A DNA stretch of 64,000 bases from a bacterium (GTDB lineage: Bacteria; Cyanobacteriota; Vampirovibrionia; Gastranaerophilales; Gastranaerophilaceae). The DNA is taken from contig JAFQLC010000018.1 in assembly GCA_017396695.1 (NCBI GenBank), positions 62,001 to 126,000 on the forward strand. The letters run 5' to 3'. The position numbers and the translations under genes were made by a program. This document shows positions 53,321-62,407 of the stretch, piece by piece (position 1 is the first letter of the stretch; each line of letters opens with the position of its first letter). The notes beneath the pieces are model-generated. The model was not told where the DNA came from, ran no database searches, and saw nothing but the letters and a program-made list of their open reading frames with translations.

Positions 53321-55819
53321 ATGAAAGATGATAAATATTTGGTAATCCATGGGCATTTCTACCAACCACCAAGAGAAAACCCATGGCTTGAAGAAATTGA
53401 GCTTCAAGAAAGTGCCCACCCTTTCCATAATTGGAATGAAAGAATAACCGCTGAATGTTATATGCCAAACTGCGTTTCAAGAATAGCAGATGATAAAGGC
53501 AGAATATTGCAAGTAGTGAATAACTACGAATATTTGAGCTTCAATTTTGGGCCAACACTACTTTCTTGGCTTGAAAAATACAAGCCCGAAAATTATAAAA
53601 AGATTTTAGAGGCAGATAAGGCTTCAATTGAAAAATATTCAGGGCACGGAAATGCTATTGCTCAAGTATATAACCACATGATTATGCCTCTATCAAACGA
53701 AAAAGATAGAATAACTCAAACTATTTGGGGCATTCGAGATTTTGAATATCGTTTCGGAAGAAAACCTGAAGGTATTTGGCTTGCAGAAACTGCAGTTGAC
53801 GATATGACACTTGAAATCATCCGCAGACAAGGCATAAAATTCACCATTTTGTCTCCTTATCAAGCACAATCTGTAAGAAAGCTTGAAACAAAAGATTTCC
53901 AAGATGTTAGCTGGGGCTCAATTGACCCTTCAATGCCTTATCGTTATTTCTTAAAAGACGGTTCAGGCGATTATATCGACATTTTCTTCTATGACGGCGC
54001 AATTTCAAAATCGGTTGCGTTCGATGAACTTTTAAAAGACGGGCAAAAATTTGTTAATCGCTTGAATGATGGTTATGTAGCTGAACGTGGGCATGTTCAA
54101 CTTGTAAACATTGCAACAGATGGTGAAAGTTATGGGCACCACACAAAATTTGGCGATATGGCACTATCTTATATTTTTGCGATAAGAGCAGAAGACGCAG
54201 GTTTCAAACTTACAAACTACGGCGAATTTTTAGAAAAATTCCCACCAACGCACGAAGTTATAGTGAAAAATAATTCAGCATGGAGTTGTTCTCATGGAGT
54301 TGGACGTTGGGAATGTGATTGCGGTTGTTCAACAGGTGGAGGACTCGGTTGGAACCAAAAATGGAGAACTCCGCTCAGAAAAGCCCTAAATTACTTGCGT
54401 GATGAATTTATTATTTTGTGTGAAATTGAAGGAAAAAAATATTTCCATAATTTCTGGGATGCAAGAAATGGTTATATAGATGTTGTTTTGAACAGATGTC
54501 CTGAAACTTTGGATGCTTTCTTTGCTAAATATGAAAAGAAAAAATTAAATTCAAAAGATAGAATTTTGGCGATAAAACTTCTCGAACTTCAAAGACAAGC
54601 AATGCTTATGTACACAAGTTGCGGGTGGTTCTTCTCTGAAATTTCAGGCATTGAAACAGTGCAAATTATGAAATATGCGCTTATGGCAATGGATTTGGCA
54701 AAAGATTTTTCAACAACAAACTATCAAAAACAATTCCTCGCAATTCTTGAACAAGCACAAAGTAATATCCCAAATTTTGGAACAGGAAAAGATATTTTTG
54801 AAAAATTTGTAATTCCTTCAAGAATTGATTTGCAAAAAATTATAAATCACTGGGCAAATTTGAGTGTTTATGAAGGTTATGAAGAAATTTCTTCTCTATA
54901 TTTCTATGATTTTCAAGTTTTGAAGTCAAAAATTTTGAAAAACAAAGATTCATCAAAACTTTTTGTTAGCAAATTGAAACTCACATCTCAAATCACAACA
55001 GAAAAAGAAGAAGTAATTTTTGCGCATTTGAGAACAAAAGACTATGAATCTTATTGTGTAAGTTCGCCACTTGGTGAAAAAGATTACAACAAAATAAAAG
55101 ATAAAATTGTTGATGCTTTCAAAGACAAGGAATATGTTAAAGTTTTGGATATCTTTAAAACAGATATTGATGAAACACTTTATACTCTAAAAGATGTTTT
55201 AATTGACAAAAGAAAAACTATTCTTAAAAAATCAATAGGCAAGAAATTAGCCGATATGGCAATAGCTTATGAAACTTTCTATGAAAGCTCTAAAGCAAGC
55301 ATAAATTACCTTATGACTTTTGGTATGGATGTGCCTGAAGCATTCAAGGTTAGTGCGCAATATACTTTAGTTAGAAAATTAGTGAATGCGCTTGAGAGCA
55401 CAACTGATTTTACAAACGAAGAGAAAGTTAAAGAAATACAAGCAATTAAAACTGAAGCAGATAATTTCAATATGCGCTTAAAAAGTCCAAAAATTAGCGA
55501 ATTAATTTCTAAAAAATTAATAAAATCACTTGAAAATTTAACTGAAAATCTAAATCAAATGACCGCTGATGAAACATTTGCACTCTTTAAAACAATTGAT
55601 TTTCTTGGTGTAAATTTTGAAATTGGTAGAGCACAAGATTTATACTATGAAAATATTTACAAAAAAATGGGAATAATTCTTGAACACTTAAAAAATTCAA
55701 CATATAAAACTCAAGATAGGTTGCTTGTTCATCGCCTTCTTGATATTGGTGAGTTTTTGAAAATAAACACAGAATTTTATCGCCCTCTTGTAGATAGAGC
55801 AAGTTTACCGAACAGGTAG
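53321..55819 (+). CDS. GH57 family glycosidase with C-terminal DUF3536
   Basis: An 832-aa protein with a GH57 catalytic domain over the first 300 residues: HGHFYQPPRENPW at the start, probable nucleophile E156 in WLAETAV and VNIATDGESYGHH downstream. A long helical region typical of DUF3536 fills about 420-830. Members of this subgroup are common in Cyanobacteria and relatives, and their exact substrate is not settled. There is no signal peptide. Tryptophan- and cysteine-rich WSCSHGVGRWECDCGCSTGG near residue 325-345 is a family feature. It starts 2 nt after the preceding exported-protein gene. It may act with the GH57 branching enzyme at 33 kb. Confidence 0.9.
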   Translation: MKDDKYLVIHGHFYQPPRENPWLEEIELQESAHPFHNWNERITAECYMPNCVSRIADDKGRILQVVNNYEYLSFNFGPTLLSWLEKYKPENYKKILEADKASIEKYSGHGNAIAQVYNHMIMPLSNEKDRITQTIWGIRDFEYRFGRKPEGIWLAETAVDDMTLEIIRRQGIKFTILSPYQAQSVRKLETKDFQDVSWGSIDPSMPYRYFLKDGSGDYIDIFFYDGAISKSVAFDELLKDGQKFVNRLNDGYVAERGHVQLVNIATDGESYGHHTKFGDMALSYIFAIRAEDAGFKLTNYGEFLEKFPPTHEVIVKNNSAWSCSHGVGRWECDCGCSTGGGLGWNQKWRTPLRKALNYLRDEFIILCEIEGKKYFHNFWDARNGYIDVVLNRCPETLDAFFAKYEKKKLNSKDRILAIKLLELQRQAMLMYTSCGWFFSEISGIETVQIMKYALMAMDLAKDFSTTNYQKQFLAILEQAQSNIPNFGTGKDIFEKFVIPSRIDLQKIINHWANLSVYEGYEEISSLYFYDFQVLKSKILKNKDSSKLFVSKLKLTSQITTEKEEVIFAHLRTKDYESYCVSSPLGEKDYNKIKDKIVDAFKDKEYVKVLDIFKTDIDETLYTLKDVLIDKRKTILKKSIGKKLADMAIAYETFYESSKASINYLMTFGMDVPEAFKVSAQYTLVRKLVNALESTTDFTNEEKVKEIQAIKTEADNFNMRLKSPKISELISKKLIKSLENLTENLNQMTADETFALFKTIDFLGVNFEIGRAQDLYYENIYKKMGIILEHLKNSTYKTQDRLLVHRLLDIGEFLKINTEFYRPLVDRASLPNR

Positions 55820-55823
55820 CTAA

Positions 55824-56750
55824 ATGCAGAAGTTTTTTAAATATTTTTTAATAATTTTTCTTTTGACTGCTTGTCTTGTTCCTTGTTATGCAAAGAAAAA
55901 GAAAGAAGAATTTAAAGATATGGTGGAAACAAAAGAAGAATGGTTAAAAGAAGCAACTGCCACACCTTTGGAATCCAGAAAGCCTGATGAGAAAAAATAT
56001 GAGTTTGATGAAAAAACATCAAAAGTAGAACCACCAAATGCATATATAAAAAGATATAATATTCCAGCCGGCGCTTGGGATATGAACCTTTCGACAATTA
56101 CAAAAAATCACACGCAATATAGTATAAAAGTAGCTTCGCCTGATTTTAAAAAATTCGCAATTACCTATTATTACTACATTCCAAGTCAAAATCAATTAGC
56201 TTCAGAGCTTTTTATAGAACCATTAACAGGTTTTAAATCTCGAACTCAAAAGCTTATTGATGCATCTGTTATGGATAAAGACAAGGGTACAAACCTTGTA
56301 ACAGGTGTTTATGAGTTTAGAGAAAATTCATTCAAAACACTTACAATTGTTGATTGGAACGCAACTTCAGATCTTGTTTTGTTGAAGGAAAAAGTTGGCA
56401 GTTTTACATCTGGAATTTTTACAACAAATCCGATTATTGCGCATCGCCAAGAATATACAACTGTGTATAAAAGATATCCAAAAGTGCAAGAAGAAATCTT
56501 AAAATATAGCAGAGAAATTTATGGAATTGCTTATAATAATTACCGTTGGAATGTTGAAGTGCTTGGTTTTGATGCAAATGATGAGAGCAAGTTTATAGTT
56601 AAAGCTGTTACTTGGGATAACGAAAAAAAGAAAAAAACTATAGGCTATTGGTCTGTTGATGTAATGTCTGGTGAAGTTCACAGAATGCGTTATGGAAAGC
56701 CTTTTGATATTAGCGCAAATGGGTATTGTCTGTTTTTTGAATTTGATTAA
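55824..56750 (+). CDS. Exported protein or lipoprotein, 308 aa, unknown
   Basis: The N-terminus QKFFKYFLIIFLLTACLVPC is a signal sequence. LTAC at 13-16 fits a lipobox, while a signal-peptidase-I site near CYA-KK is also possible. A charged, Lys/Glu-rich linker (about 25-75) is followed by a beta-rich globular part (IPAGAWDMNLSTI, SIKVASPDFKKFAITYYYY, TLTIVDWNATSDLVLLKEKV) that may be a repeat-type beta fold. It is the last gene of the thrS unit. No domain was recognised. Confidence 0.8.
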   Translation: MQKFFKYFLIIFLLTACLVPCYAKKKKEEFKDMVETKEEWLKEATATPLESRKPDEKKYEFDEKTSKVEPPNAYIKRYNIPAGAWDMNLSTITKNHTQYSIKVASPDFKKFAITYYYYIPSQNQLASELFIEPLTGFKSRTQKLIDASVMDKDKGTNLVTGVYEFRENSFKTLTIVDWNATSDLVLLKEKVGSFTSGIFTTNPIIAHRQEYTTVYKRYPKVQEEILKYSREIYGIAYNNYRWNVEVLGFDANDESKFIVKAVTWDNEKKKKTIGYWSVDVMSGEVHRMRYGKPFDISANGYCLFFEFD

Positions 56751-56752
56751 TT

Positions 56753-56780
56753 TTGCCCGAACCTTCGATTTATGTATAAT
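56753..56780 (+). promoter_or_regulatory. nadD promoter, leaderless
   Basis: TTGCCC (56753-56758), 16 nt, then TATAAT (56775-56780). The ATG that fits NadD best is at 56787, exactly 7 nt after the -10 end, so the message is predicted to start at the A of the ATG. Confidence 0.65.
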
Positions 56781-56786
56781 ATTTCT

Positions 56787-57332
56787 ATGAATTGTTATTT
56801 TTTTGGAACTTTTGACCCAGTGCATCTTGGGCATATAGAAATTGCAAAATATGTTGAAGAAAAATTCAGCACTAAAGTTTTTTTTGTGCCAACTCCATCT
56901 TCTCCTGAAAAATTTGGGCAAACAGATGTGCAAGATAGAATAAATATGCTTGAGCTTGTGCTTAATAAAGAAAAAATTTCAAAAATAGAGCTTGAAATTG
57001 AGCCTCCAAACTATACATATAAAACAATTGAAAAACTTGGGAAGTCTTATTTTATTTTAGGTTATGACCAATTTTTAAATATTGAAAATTGGAAAAAAAC
57101 TGAATATTTGAAGGAAATGTTGCATTTTTTGGTAATTCCAAGAAGATCTGTTTCAAAGGTAGATTTTACAAGACAAAAAGAATTAGGTTATAATTTTAAT
57201 ATTCTTGATTTTCCTATGATGAATGTTTCATCAACTGAAATTAGAGAGAAAGCAAAAGCAGGCAAAAGCCTTGCAGGGCTTGTTGATAAGAAAGTGGAAA
57301 AATATATTTATGAAAAAAGATTATATTCTTAA
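56787..57332 (+). CDS. nadD: Nicotinate-nucleotide adenylyltransferase
   Basis: A 181-aa nucleotidyltransferase converting NaMN to deamido-NAD. The HxGH-type motif is FFGTFDPVHLGHIEIAK at the N-terminus; the ATP-side ISSTEIR-type motif appears as NVSSTEIREKAKAG. PRRSVSK and the central LGYDQFLNIENWKK (substrate loop) match the family. An upstream ATG at 56772 is rejected because it overlaps the -10 box. yqeK starts inside its 3' end (23-nt overlap), the usual pairing. rsfS, often third, is absent. Confidence 0.94.
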   Translation: MNCYFFGTFDPVHLGHIEIAKYVEEKFSTKVFFVPTPSSPEKFGQTDVQDRINMLELVLNKEKISKIELEIEPPNYTYKTIEKLGKSYFILGYDQFLNIENWKKTEYLKEMLHFLVIPRRSVSKVDFTRQKELGYNFNILDFPMMNVSSTEIREKAKAGKSLAGLVDKKVEKYIYEKRLYS

Positions 57333-57882
57333 TTGGTTGAAAAATAATTTAACGGAAGAAAGATATGAGCACACATTAGGAACTGCAGAATGCGCTAAAC
57401 TTCTTGCTCAAATGTTTGGTGAAGACCCTGAAAAAGCTGAATTTGCAGGGCTTTTGCATGATGCAGCAAAATGCCATCCAGCGGAAAAACTTCTCGAAAT
57501 TATAAAAGAAAAACTTTCTGAAATTCCCGAGTGCGAACTTTTGAATTATAAAACATATCATGCGCCAGTTGGTGCTTACATTGCACAGAATGAATTCCAA
57601 GTGCAAGATGAGGAAATAATTAACGCAATTAAATACCATACACTTGGAAGAGTGGATATGACAAAATTTGAAATGATAATTTTCATTGCAGATAAAATTG
57701 AAGCAAGAACAAGAGATAAGGCAAATAACGATAGAATTTGGGCGATAATTAAAGAAAAAGGTTTAAAACCTGCGATGTTTGTTCTTTTTTCAGATACAAT
57801 TAAGTCTCTTGTCCAAAGGAGACTTCCAATTTGCCCAACCACAATTGATGTTTACAATAGTTTGATTGATTTTGCCTCTTAA
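57310..57882 (+). CDS. yqeK: YqeK-type HD phosphohydrolase (symmetrical Ap4A hydrolase family)
   Basis: A 190-aa HD-domain protein. Metal-binding motifs appear in order: RYEHTLGTAECAK (His), FAGLLHDAAKCHP (HD), TYHAPVGAYIA (His) and AIKYHTLGR with the final Asp in ADKIEARTRD. YqeK proteins split Ap4A into two ADP. I take the ATG at 57310 that overlaps nadD by 23 nt; longer frames lie inside nadD. Overlapping nadD-yqeK is a common arrangement, which supports the call. Confidence 0.92.
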   Translation: MKKDYILNWLKNNLTEERYEHTLGTAECAKLLAQMFGEDPEKAEFAGLLHDAAKCHPAEKLLEIIKEKLSEIPECELLNYKTYHAPVGAYIAQNEFQVQDEEIINAIKYHTLGRVDMTKFEMIIFIADKIEARTRDKANNDRIWAIIKEKGLKPAMFVLFSDTIKSLVQRRLPICPTTIDVYNSLIDFAS

Positions 57883-57940
57883 ATTGTGAATAAAACCATG
57901 TTTATGCTACACTTTTAATTGTCGGCAATTTTGGAGCTTA

Positions 57941-59281
57941 ATGAATAGTTCAAGATTAACATTATTTATATTCCTTGCGTTTGTTGCAGGTATTTTATTT
58001 GGTTGGCTTTGCCCAACTTATGCCGTTAAAATGCAGTTTTTTGCAGACATTTTCTTAAGAATGGTGAAAATGATTATTGCACCTCTTATTTTTGCAACAT
58101 TAGTTGTGGGAATTGCAGGTCACGGCGATTTGAAAAGTCTTGGAAAAATTGGGCTTAAAACTTTAATTTATTTTGAAATAGTAACCACAATAGCACTTGT
58201 TATAGGACTTGCTGCAGCAAACATATTTAAACCTGGTGTTGGTTTTAACATTGATTTATCTTCTGTTTCGCTTCAAGCGGTTGAAGGAATGAAAAGCGTT
58301 CATATTGACCATTCTATAAGCAATATGCTTTTAAATGCAGTTCCTGTTAGCATTTTTGAATCCATGGCAAATGGCAGTTTGTTGCAAATTGTTGTTTTTG
58401 CAATATTCTTTGCTTTCGCAATTTGCGCAGTTGGTAAAAAAGCTCGCCCTGTGCTTGATTTCTTGCAAAGTGTTTGCGATATTATGTTCAAATTTACAGA
58501 ATTTGTTATGATGTTTGCACCAATTGGTGTTTTTGGTGCGATTGCAGCAACAATTGGCAGAAATGGTGTTTCAGTTCTTGCAAGTTATGGCAAATTGATT
58601 TTTGTAACATATATGGCGCTTTTTGTATTCGTTGCGCTTGTTTTATTTGTTGTGTGCAAAATTATAAGAGTTCCGTTTTTTGGAATGGTTAAAGCACTTA
58701 AAGAACCAGCGCTTCTTGCATTTACCACTGCAAGCTCGGAAGCTGCGCTTCCTCGAGCTATGGAAGTTATGGAAAAATTTGGTGTTCCAAAAAATATTGT
58801 GAGTTTTGTTATGCCAACAGGTTATACATTCAACCTTGATGGTTCAACTTTATATTTAACCCTTGCGACATTATTCTGCGCTCAAATTGCAGGAATAAAC
58901 CTTCCCCTTGAAACACAATTGATGATTATGATGACATTGATGCTAACTTCAAAAGGCATTGCCGCAATTCCGAGGGTTTCGCTTGTAGTGCTTACTGGAA
59001 CTCTGACAAGTTTTGGTTTGCCTGTGGTCGGCGTTGCAATTTTGCTTGGAATTGACCAAATTTTAGATATGGGAAGAACAACCATAAATCTTATCGGCAA
59101 CTGCGTTGCAACAACTGTTGTTGCTCGTTGGGAACATGAATTTGACGATGAGAAAATGAGAAAATATATCGCAAAAGCGCCTAAAAAAATTGAAGAAAAA
59201 AATAATTTTGACAGAATTAAACTTCAAGCTGATATGCAAAGGGATTATCAAACAACTGAGAAAAATTCCTCTATCGTCTAA
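57941..59281 (+). CDS. Dicarboxylate/glutamate:cation symporter (DAACS, GltP-like)
   Basis: A 446-aa secondary transporter with eight membrane helices and two re-entrant loops. MVKMIIAPLIFATLVVGIAG is the conserved TM2 block. FTTASSEAALPRAMEVMEKF is the first hairpin, with the serine-rich tip. MPTGYTFNLDGSTLYLTLAT (TM7) and LLGIDQILDMGRTTINLIGN (TM8) carry the substrate and cation residues. The last 40 residues are a charged cytosolic tail. Substrates are acidic amino acids or C4-dicarboxylates. TGGAGC precedes the ATG. Confidence 0.94.
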   Translation: MNSSRLTLFIFLAFVAGILFGWLCPTYAVKMQFFADIFLRMVKMIIAPLIFATLVVGIAGHGDLKSLGKIGLKTLIYFEIVTTIALVIGLAAANIFKPGVGFNIDLSSVSLQAVEGMKSVHIDHSISNMLLNAVPVSIFESMANGSLLQIVVFAIFFAFAICAVGKKARPVLDFLQSVCDIMFKFTEFVMMFAPIGVFGAIAATIGRNGVSVLASYGKLIFVTYMALFVFVALVLFVVCKIIRVPFFGMVKALKEPALLAFTTASSEAALPRAMEVMEKFGVPKNIVSFVMPTGYTFNLDGSTLYLTLATLFCAQIAGINLPLETQLMIMMTLMLTSKGIAAIPRVSLVVLTGTLTSFGLPVVGVAILLGIDQILDMGRTTINLIGNCVATTVVARWEHEFDDEKMRKYIAKAPKKIEEKNNFDRIKLQADMQRDYQTTEKNSSIV

Positions 59282-59315
59282 TTTAAAATACTTTTCTTTG
59301 AATTAAAAACTTTTT

Positions 59316-60311
59316 ATGAAAGTTGTGTTTTTTAATTTAACAAAAGAGGAAAAGAATTATTTTGAAACAAATTTATCTAAAGATATTGTTGGGTATTTTT
59401 ATTCTGAGTCTTTTGATTCAACTTATATTCCAAATAATGAAATCAAAGATGCAGAGGCAATATCTATCTTTGTAAGTGGCAGAATTGATGCTCAATCCTT
59501 AAAAAAATTTCCTAATTTAAAATATATTTTTACTCGTTCAGTTGGTTTTGATCATATTGGTATTGATTACTGTAATTCAAAAAATATTAAAATTTATAAT
59601 GCAAAACACTACGGAGATAACACAATTGCAGAATACACTTTTGCAATTTTGCTTTCTGTAATAAGAAATATTCCTTCTGCAATGTCTGATGTTAAAGCAG
59701 GCAAAGTCAAACAAACAAAATATCGTGGACTTGAATTGCATGGCAAAACTTTAGGCATAATTGGACTAGGTTCAGTCGGCCGCCAAGTTGCAAAAATTGC
59801 GCAAGGGTTTTCCATGAATGTTATTTGTTATGACATTGAGGTTAATCCTAGTTATAAATTTGTAAGTTTAGATGAATTATTTGAAAAGTCTGATATTATA
59901 ACACTACATACGCCATATTCAGCCGAGACTGAGAATATAATTAATGCTTCAGCTTTTTCTAAAATGAAAAAAGGAGTGGTGCTAGTTAACACTGCAAGAG
60001 GCGAGCTTGTGGATGTTGATTCTCTGATTGAGAATTTGAATAATGAAAAAGTGTTATATGTGGCATCAGATGTGCTAGAGTGCGAAAATATTTTGCATGG
60101 CAATTACAAGAAAGATTTTTGTCTTTCCTGTGTTGACAAGCATTGTTTGCAAAAGTTTTTCCTTAATAACAAATTGATGAATAAATCTAATGTTCTTGTA
60201 ACTCCGCATATTGCCTATAATACGCACGAAGCTGTTAAAAGAATTTTGGAAATTACTCTAAAAAATATTGAAAATGCCAAACGTGGGATTTTAGATAATG
60301 TTGTTAATTAA
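59316..60311 (+). CDS. D-isomer-specific 2-hydroxyacid dehydrogenase
   Basis: A 331-aa NAD-dependent dehydrogenase of the D-lactate type. The NAD loop is TLGIIGLGSVGRQVA with the ribose-binding CYDIEV. Catalytic residues are Arg in LVNTARGELVD, Glu in ASDVLECENI and His in VTPHIAYNTHEAV. The substrate could be D-lactate or another 2-hydroxyacid. A CLSCVDKHC cluster lies at about 268-276, between the catalytic Glu and His; it is not usual and could bind a metal or be a redox switch. There is no clear ribosome-binding site. It stands alone. Confidence 0.9.
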   Translation: MKVVFFNLTKEEKNYFETNLSKDIVGYFYSESFDSTYIPNNEIKDAEAISIFVSGRIDAQSLKKFPNLKYIFTRSVGFDHIGIDYCNSKNIKIYNAKHYGDNTIAEYTFAILLSVIRNIPSAMSDVKAGKVKQTKYRGLELHGKTLGIIGLGSVGRQVAKIAQGFSMNVICYDIEVNPSYKFVSLDELFEKSDIITLHTPYSAETENIINASAFSKMKKGVVLVNTARGELVDVDSLIENLNNEKVLYVASDVLECENILHGNYKKDFCLSCVDKHCLQKFFLNNKLMNKSNVLVTPHIAYNTHEAVKRILEITLKNIENAKRGILDNVVN

Positions 60312-60316
60312 AATTA

Positions 60317-60341
60317 GGCGAGCTTTAATTTAAAGCGAGCC
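60317..60341 (-). terminator. Possible terminator between the dehydrogenase and GntR-like genes
   Basis: GGC(GA)GCTTTAA pairs with TTAAAGC(GA)GCC with a 2x2 internal mismatch. On the minus strand a weak TTTTAATT follows. The stem overlaps the stop of the GntR-like gene. Confidence 0.35.
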
Positions 60342-61443
60342 ATTTGTAAGTTTTTGGCACATCTTCAGGGAAATCTGTAACATAAATTCCACCAAATCTT
60401 CCTCTTTGAATGTGCAAGAAACCTTGGTTTACAAGTTCATTGATTGCTCTTCGAACTGTGTTTGTGCTCACATTTAATTTTTCTGCAAATTCTTGAACAG
60501 TAAGAGTTTTATCTCCTATTTCGCAATTTTTGAAGATATATTTTTTGATTTCTCCTGCAGCAGATTCCCATCTATATTGAAATTTTGGTGTTTGAGATTT
60601 ATTTCTAACACCTGACATAAAAAGTGATTTTTCGGATTTGATTTCTCCAATGTGACGCCCCTCGTATATTGTTCCGTATTTTCCTCTGCGAGATGATATT
60701 ACGCCTTTTTTGGCGAGTGATTGCATAATATCGCTTAGAGTTTTAATGCTGAGAGAAAACATTTTAGAGAGTTCTTTTGTTGTTGGAATTTTTGCCCCGA
60801 TTTCAAAATTGTTTACAATATAATTTTTAATTGTTTTTTCGTGAATTTCAGCTAATGTTTTGTTTTTTACGGCTCTTGAAAGTGAATATTTTTTCTCATT
60901 TTGGGTGAGTTCAATTTCTTGCACTAAAAACCAAGATTTTTCATTTTTTTTGTAAAATCTTTGCTCTAAAAACCCTTCTTTGACTAATGTTTCAAGTGCC
61001 AAGCAAACTGTGTTATGAGAAGTTGCAATTTCTCTTGCAATTGCCCTTGAACTTGGAAGTTTTGAACCTTCAGTGAGCCCAAGCTCTAGAATTAAATTTT
61101 TAATTTCAGATTTTGCGCTATCTTTTTTTGAGTATGATTTTTTAAATTTTGTTTTTTTATTTTTAGGGTTAGAAACAAATGTGCCAAGCCTTTGTTTTGA
61201 ATAAAAATATCCCAAATCTTCTGCGTGCCTTATTGCATTTTGAAGTGTTGCAGAAGAAATTTTTAAAAGTTCTGCAAGTTCTTGTTTTGATGGCATTAAG
61301 TCATCTTCTTCTATTTCGCCTGATTTTAGAGAATTCTCAACCCAATTGCACAACCAATTTAAAACAATTTTGTCTTTTGTTTGTGTACGGTTTTCAAAAT
61401 TCGGCAAATTTTTATTAAATTTTGAAAGGGGGATTTTTTTCAT
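60325..61443 (-). CDS. Regulator with four tandem GntR-type winged-helix domains
   Basis: A 372-aa protein made of four GntR-like winged helices and no effector domain: about 25-92 (MPSKQELAELLKISSATLQN), 111-174 (LPSSRAIAREIATSHNTVCL), 198-261 (IPTTKELSKMFSLSIKTLSD) and 295-356 (LTVQEFAEKLNVSTNTVRRA). Each unit has the same order of strand, LPS-type turn, HTH and a basic wing (RLGTFV, RGKYGTIY, RGRFGGIY). The second lacks the typical glycine wing. Usual GntR regulators have one such domain plus an FCD or UTRA sensor. Its start overlaps the era stop by 4 nt (ATGA), so it is made from the era message. Target unknown. Confidence 0.85.
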   Translation of the reverse strand: MKKIPLSKFNKNLPNFENRTQTKDKIVLNWLCNWVENSLKSGEIEEDDLMPSKQELAELLKISSATLQNAIRHAEDLGYFYSKQRLGTFVSNPKNKKTKFKKSYSKKDSAKSEIKNLILELGLTEGSKLPSSRAIAREIATSHNTVCLALETLVKEGFLEQRFYKKNEKSWFLVQEIELTQNEKKYSLSRAVKNKTLAEIHEKTIKNYIVNNFEIGAKIPTTKELSKMFSLSIKTLSDIMQSLAKKGVISSRRGKYGTIYEGRHIGEIKSEKSLFMSGVRNKSQTPKFQYRWESAAGEIKKYIFKNCEIGDKTLTVQEFAEKLNVSTNTVRRAINELVNQGFLHIQRGRFGGIYVTDFPEDVPKTYKWLALN

Positions 61444-62342
61444 AGTCCACTTTGTATTCTTTTTACTATTTTTTCATCTTTTTGCCAATTCTTTTGAACT
61501 GAAACAAAAAGTTCTAAGAATATTTTTTTCTCAAAATTCTTTTCAAGTTCAAGCCTTGCGCTTGTTCCAATTTTTTTGAGCATTGCGCCATTTTTACCAA
61601 TGATTATTCCTTTTTGCCCTGTTGTTGAAACAATAATTTTAGCGCTTATTACATCAATGTTTTCTTTTTCTTCATATTTTTCAATAAGAACTGCGCATTG
61701 GTGCGGGATTTCATCGTTTGTGTTGAAGATAATTTTTTCTCTAATAGTTTCGGCGGCAATTGTTCTTAGTGTTTGGTCTGTCACTTCGTCTTCATCATAA
61801 TATTTTTCGCCAAGTGGTAGATAATCTTCAATTTTTGCAATCAAATCGTCAAGATTTCTTTTAGTTTTAGCGCTTACATAAATTGAAGGTATATTTTTTG
61901 GTTCAAATAATTTTTTATATGAGAAGGTGTTTACCTCTCTTTTTTCAAGGTTTTTAATTAAATCTACTTTGTTTAAAACAAGAATAATTGGAACATCCGT
62001 TTTTTTAAGATAATTTTCGACAATCCATTTGTCGCCTGCACCTGCCATTTCTGTTGCATCAACCAAAAACAAAATTAAATTTGCGCCTTCAAGTGCGTTA
62101 TATGTTTCAGCGGATAAATTTTTTCCAAGTTCATTTAATGGTTTATGAACTCCTGGGGTATCCACAAAGACAATTTGCATGTTGTCATCTGTATATATAC
62201 CTTTAATTTGCTTTCTTGTTGTTTGGGCGACAGGGCTTGTGATTGCAACCTTTTGCCCTAAGATAGAATTGAGCAGAGTAGATTTCCCTACGTTTGGTCT
62301 TGAAATAATTGTTACGAAACCTGATTTAAACGAATTTTCCAT
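61440..62342 (-). CDS. era: GTPase Era with altered G1 loop
   Basis: Era, a GTPase and KH-domain RNA-binding protein for 16S rRNA maturation, is 300 aa here. G1 reads SRPNVGKST, so the first Walker A glycine is Ser. G2 region QTTRKQIKG, G3 VDTPG, G4 NKVD and G5 SAK are standard. The C-terminal KH domain has GQKGIIIGKNGAMLKKIG. I prefer the ATG at 62342, five codons inside the longer frame, giving the usual distance to G1. An extended -10 (TGCTATAAT, 62374-62382) lies upstream, with no Shine-Dalgarno. A GntR-like gene follows with an ATGA overlap. Confidence 0.94.
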   Translation of the reverse strand: MENSFKSGFVTIISRPNVGKSTLLNSILGQKVAITSPVAQTTRKQIKGIYTDDNMQIVFVDTPGVHKPLNELGKNLSAETYNALEGANLILFLVDATEMAGAGDKWIVENYLKKTDVPIILVLNKVDLIKNLEKREVNTFSYKKLFEPKNIPSIYVSAKTKRNLDDLIAKIEDYLPLGEKYYDEDEVTDQTLRTIAAETIREKIIFNTNDEIPHQCAVLIEKYEEKENIDVISAKIIVSTTGQKGIIIGKNGAMLKKIGTSARLELEKNFEKKIFLELFVSVQKNWQKDEKIVKRIQSGL

Positions 62343-62407
62343 TTTGCACTTAATCATTTTTGTTGTAAACTTAATTATAGCATGACTTTTGGTAAGGGTA
62401 AGGTTTT

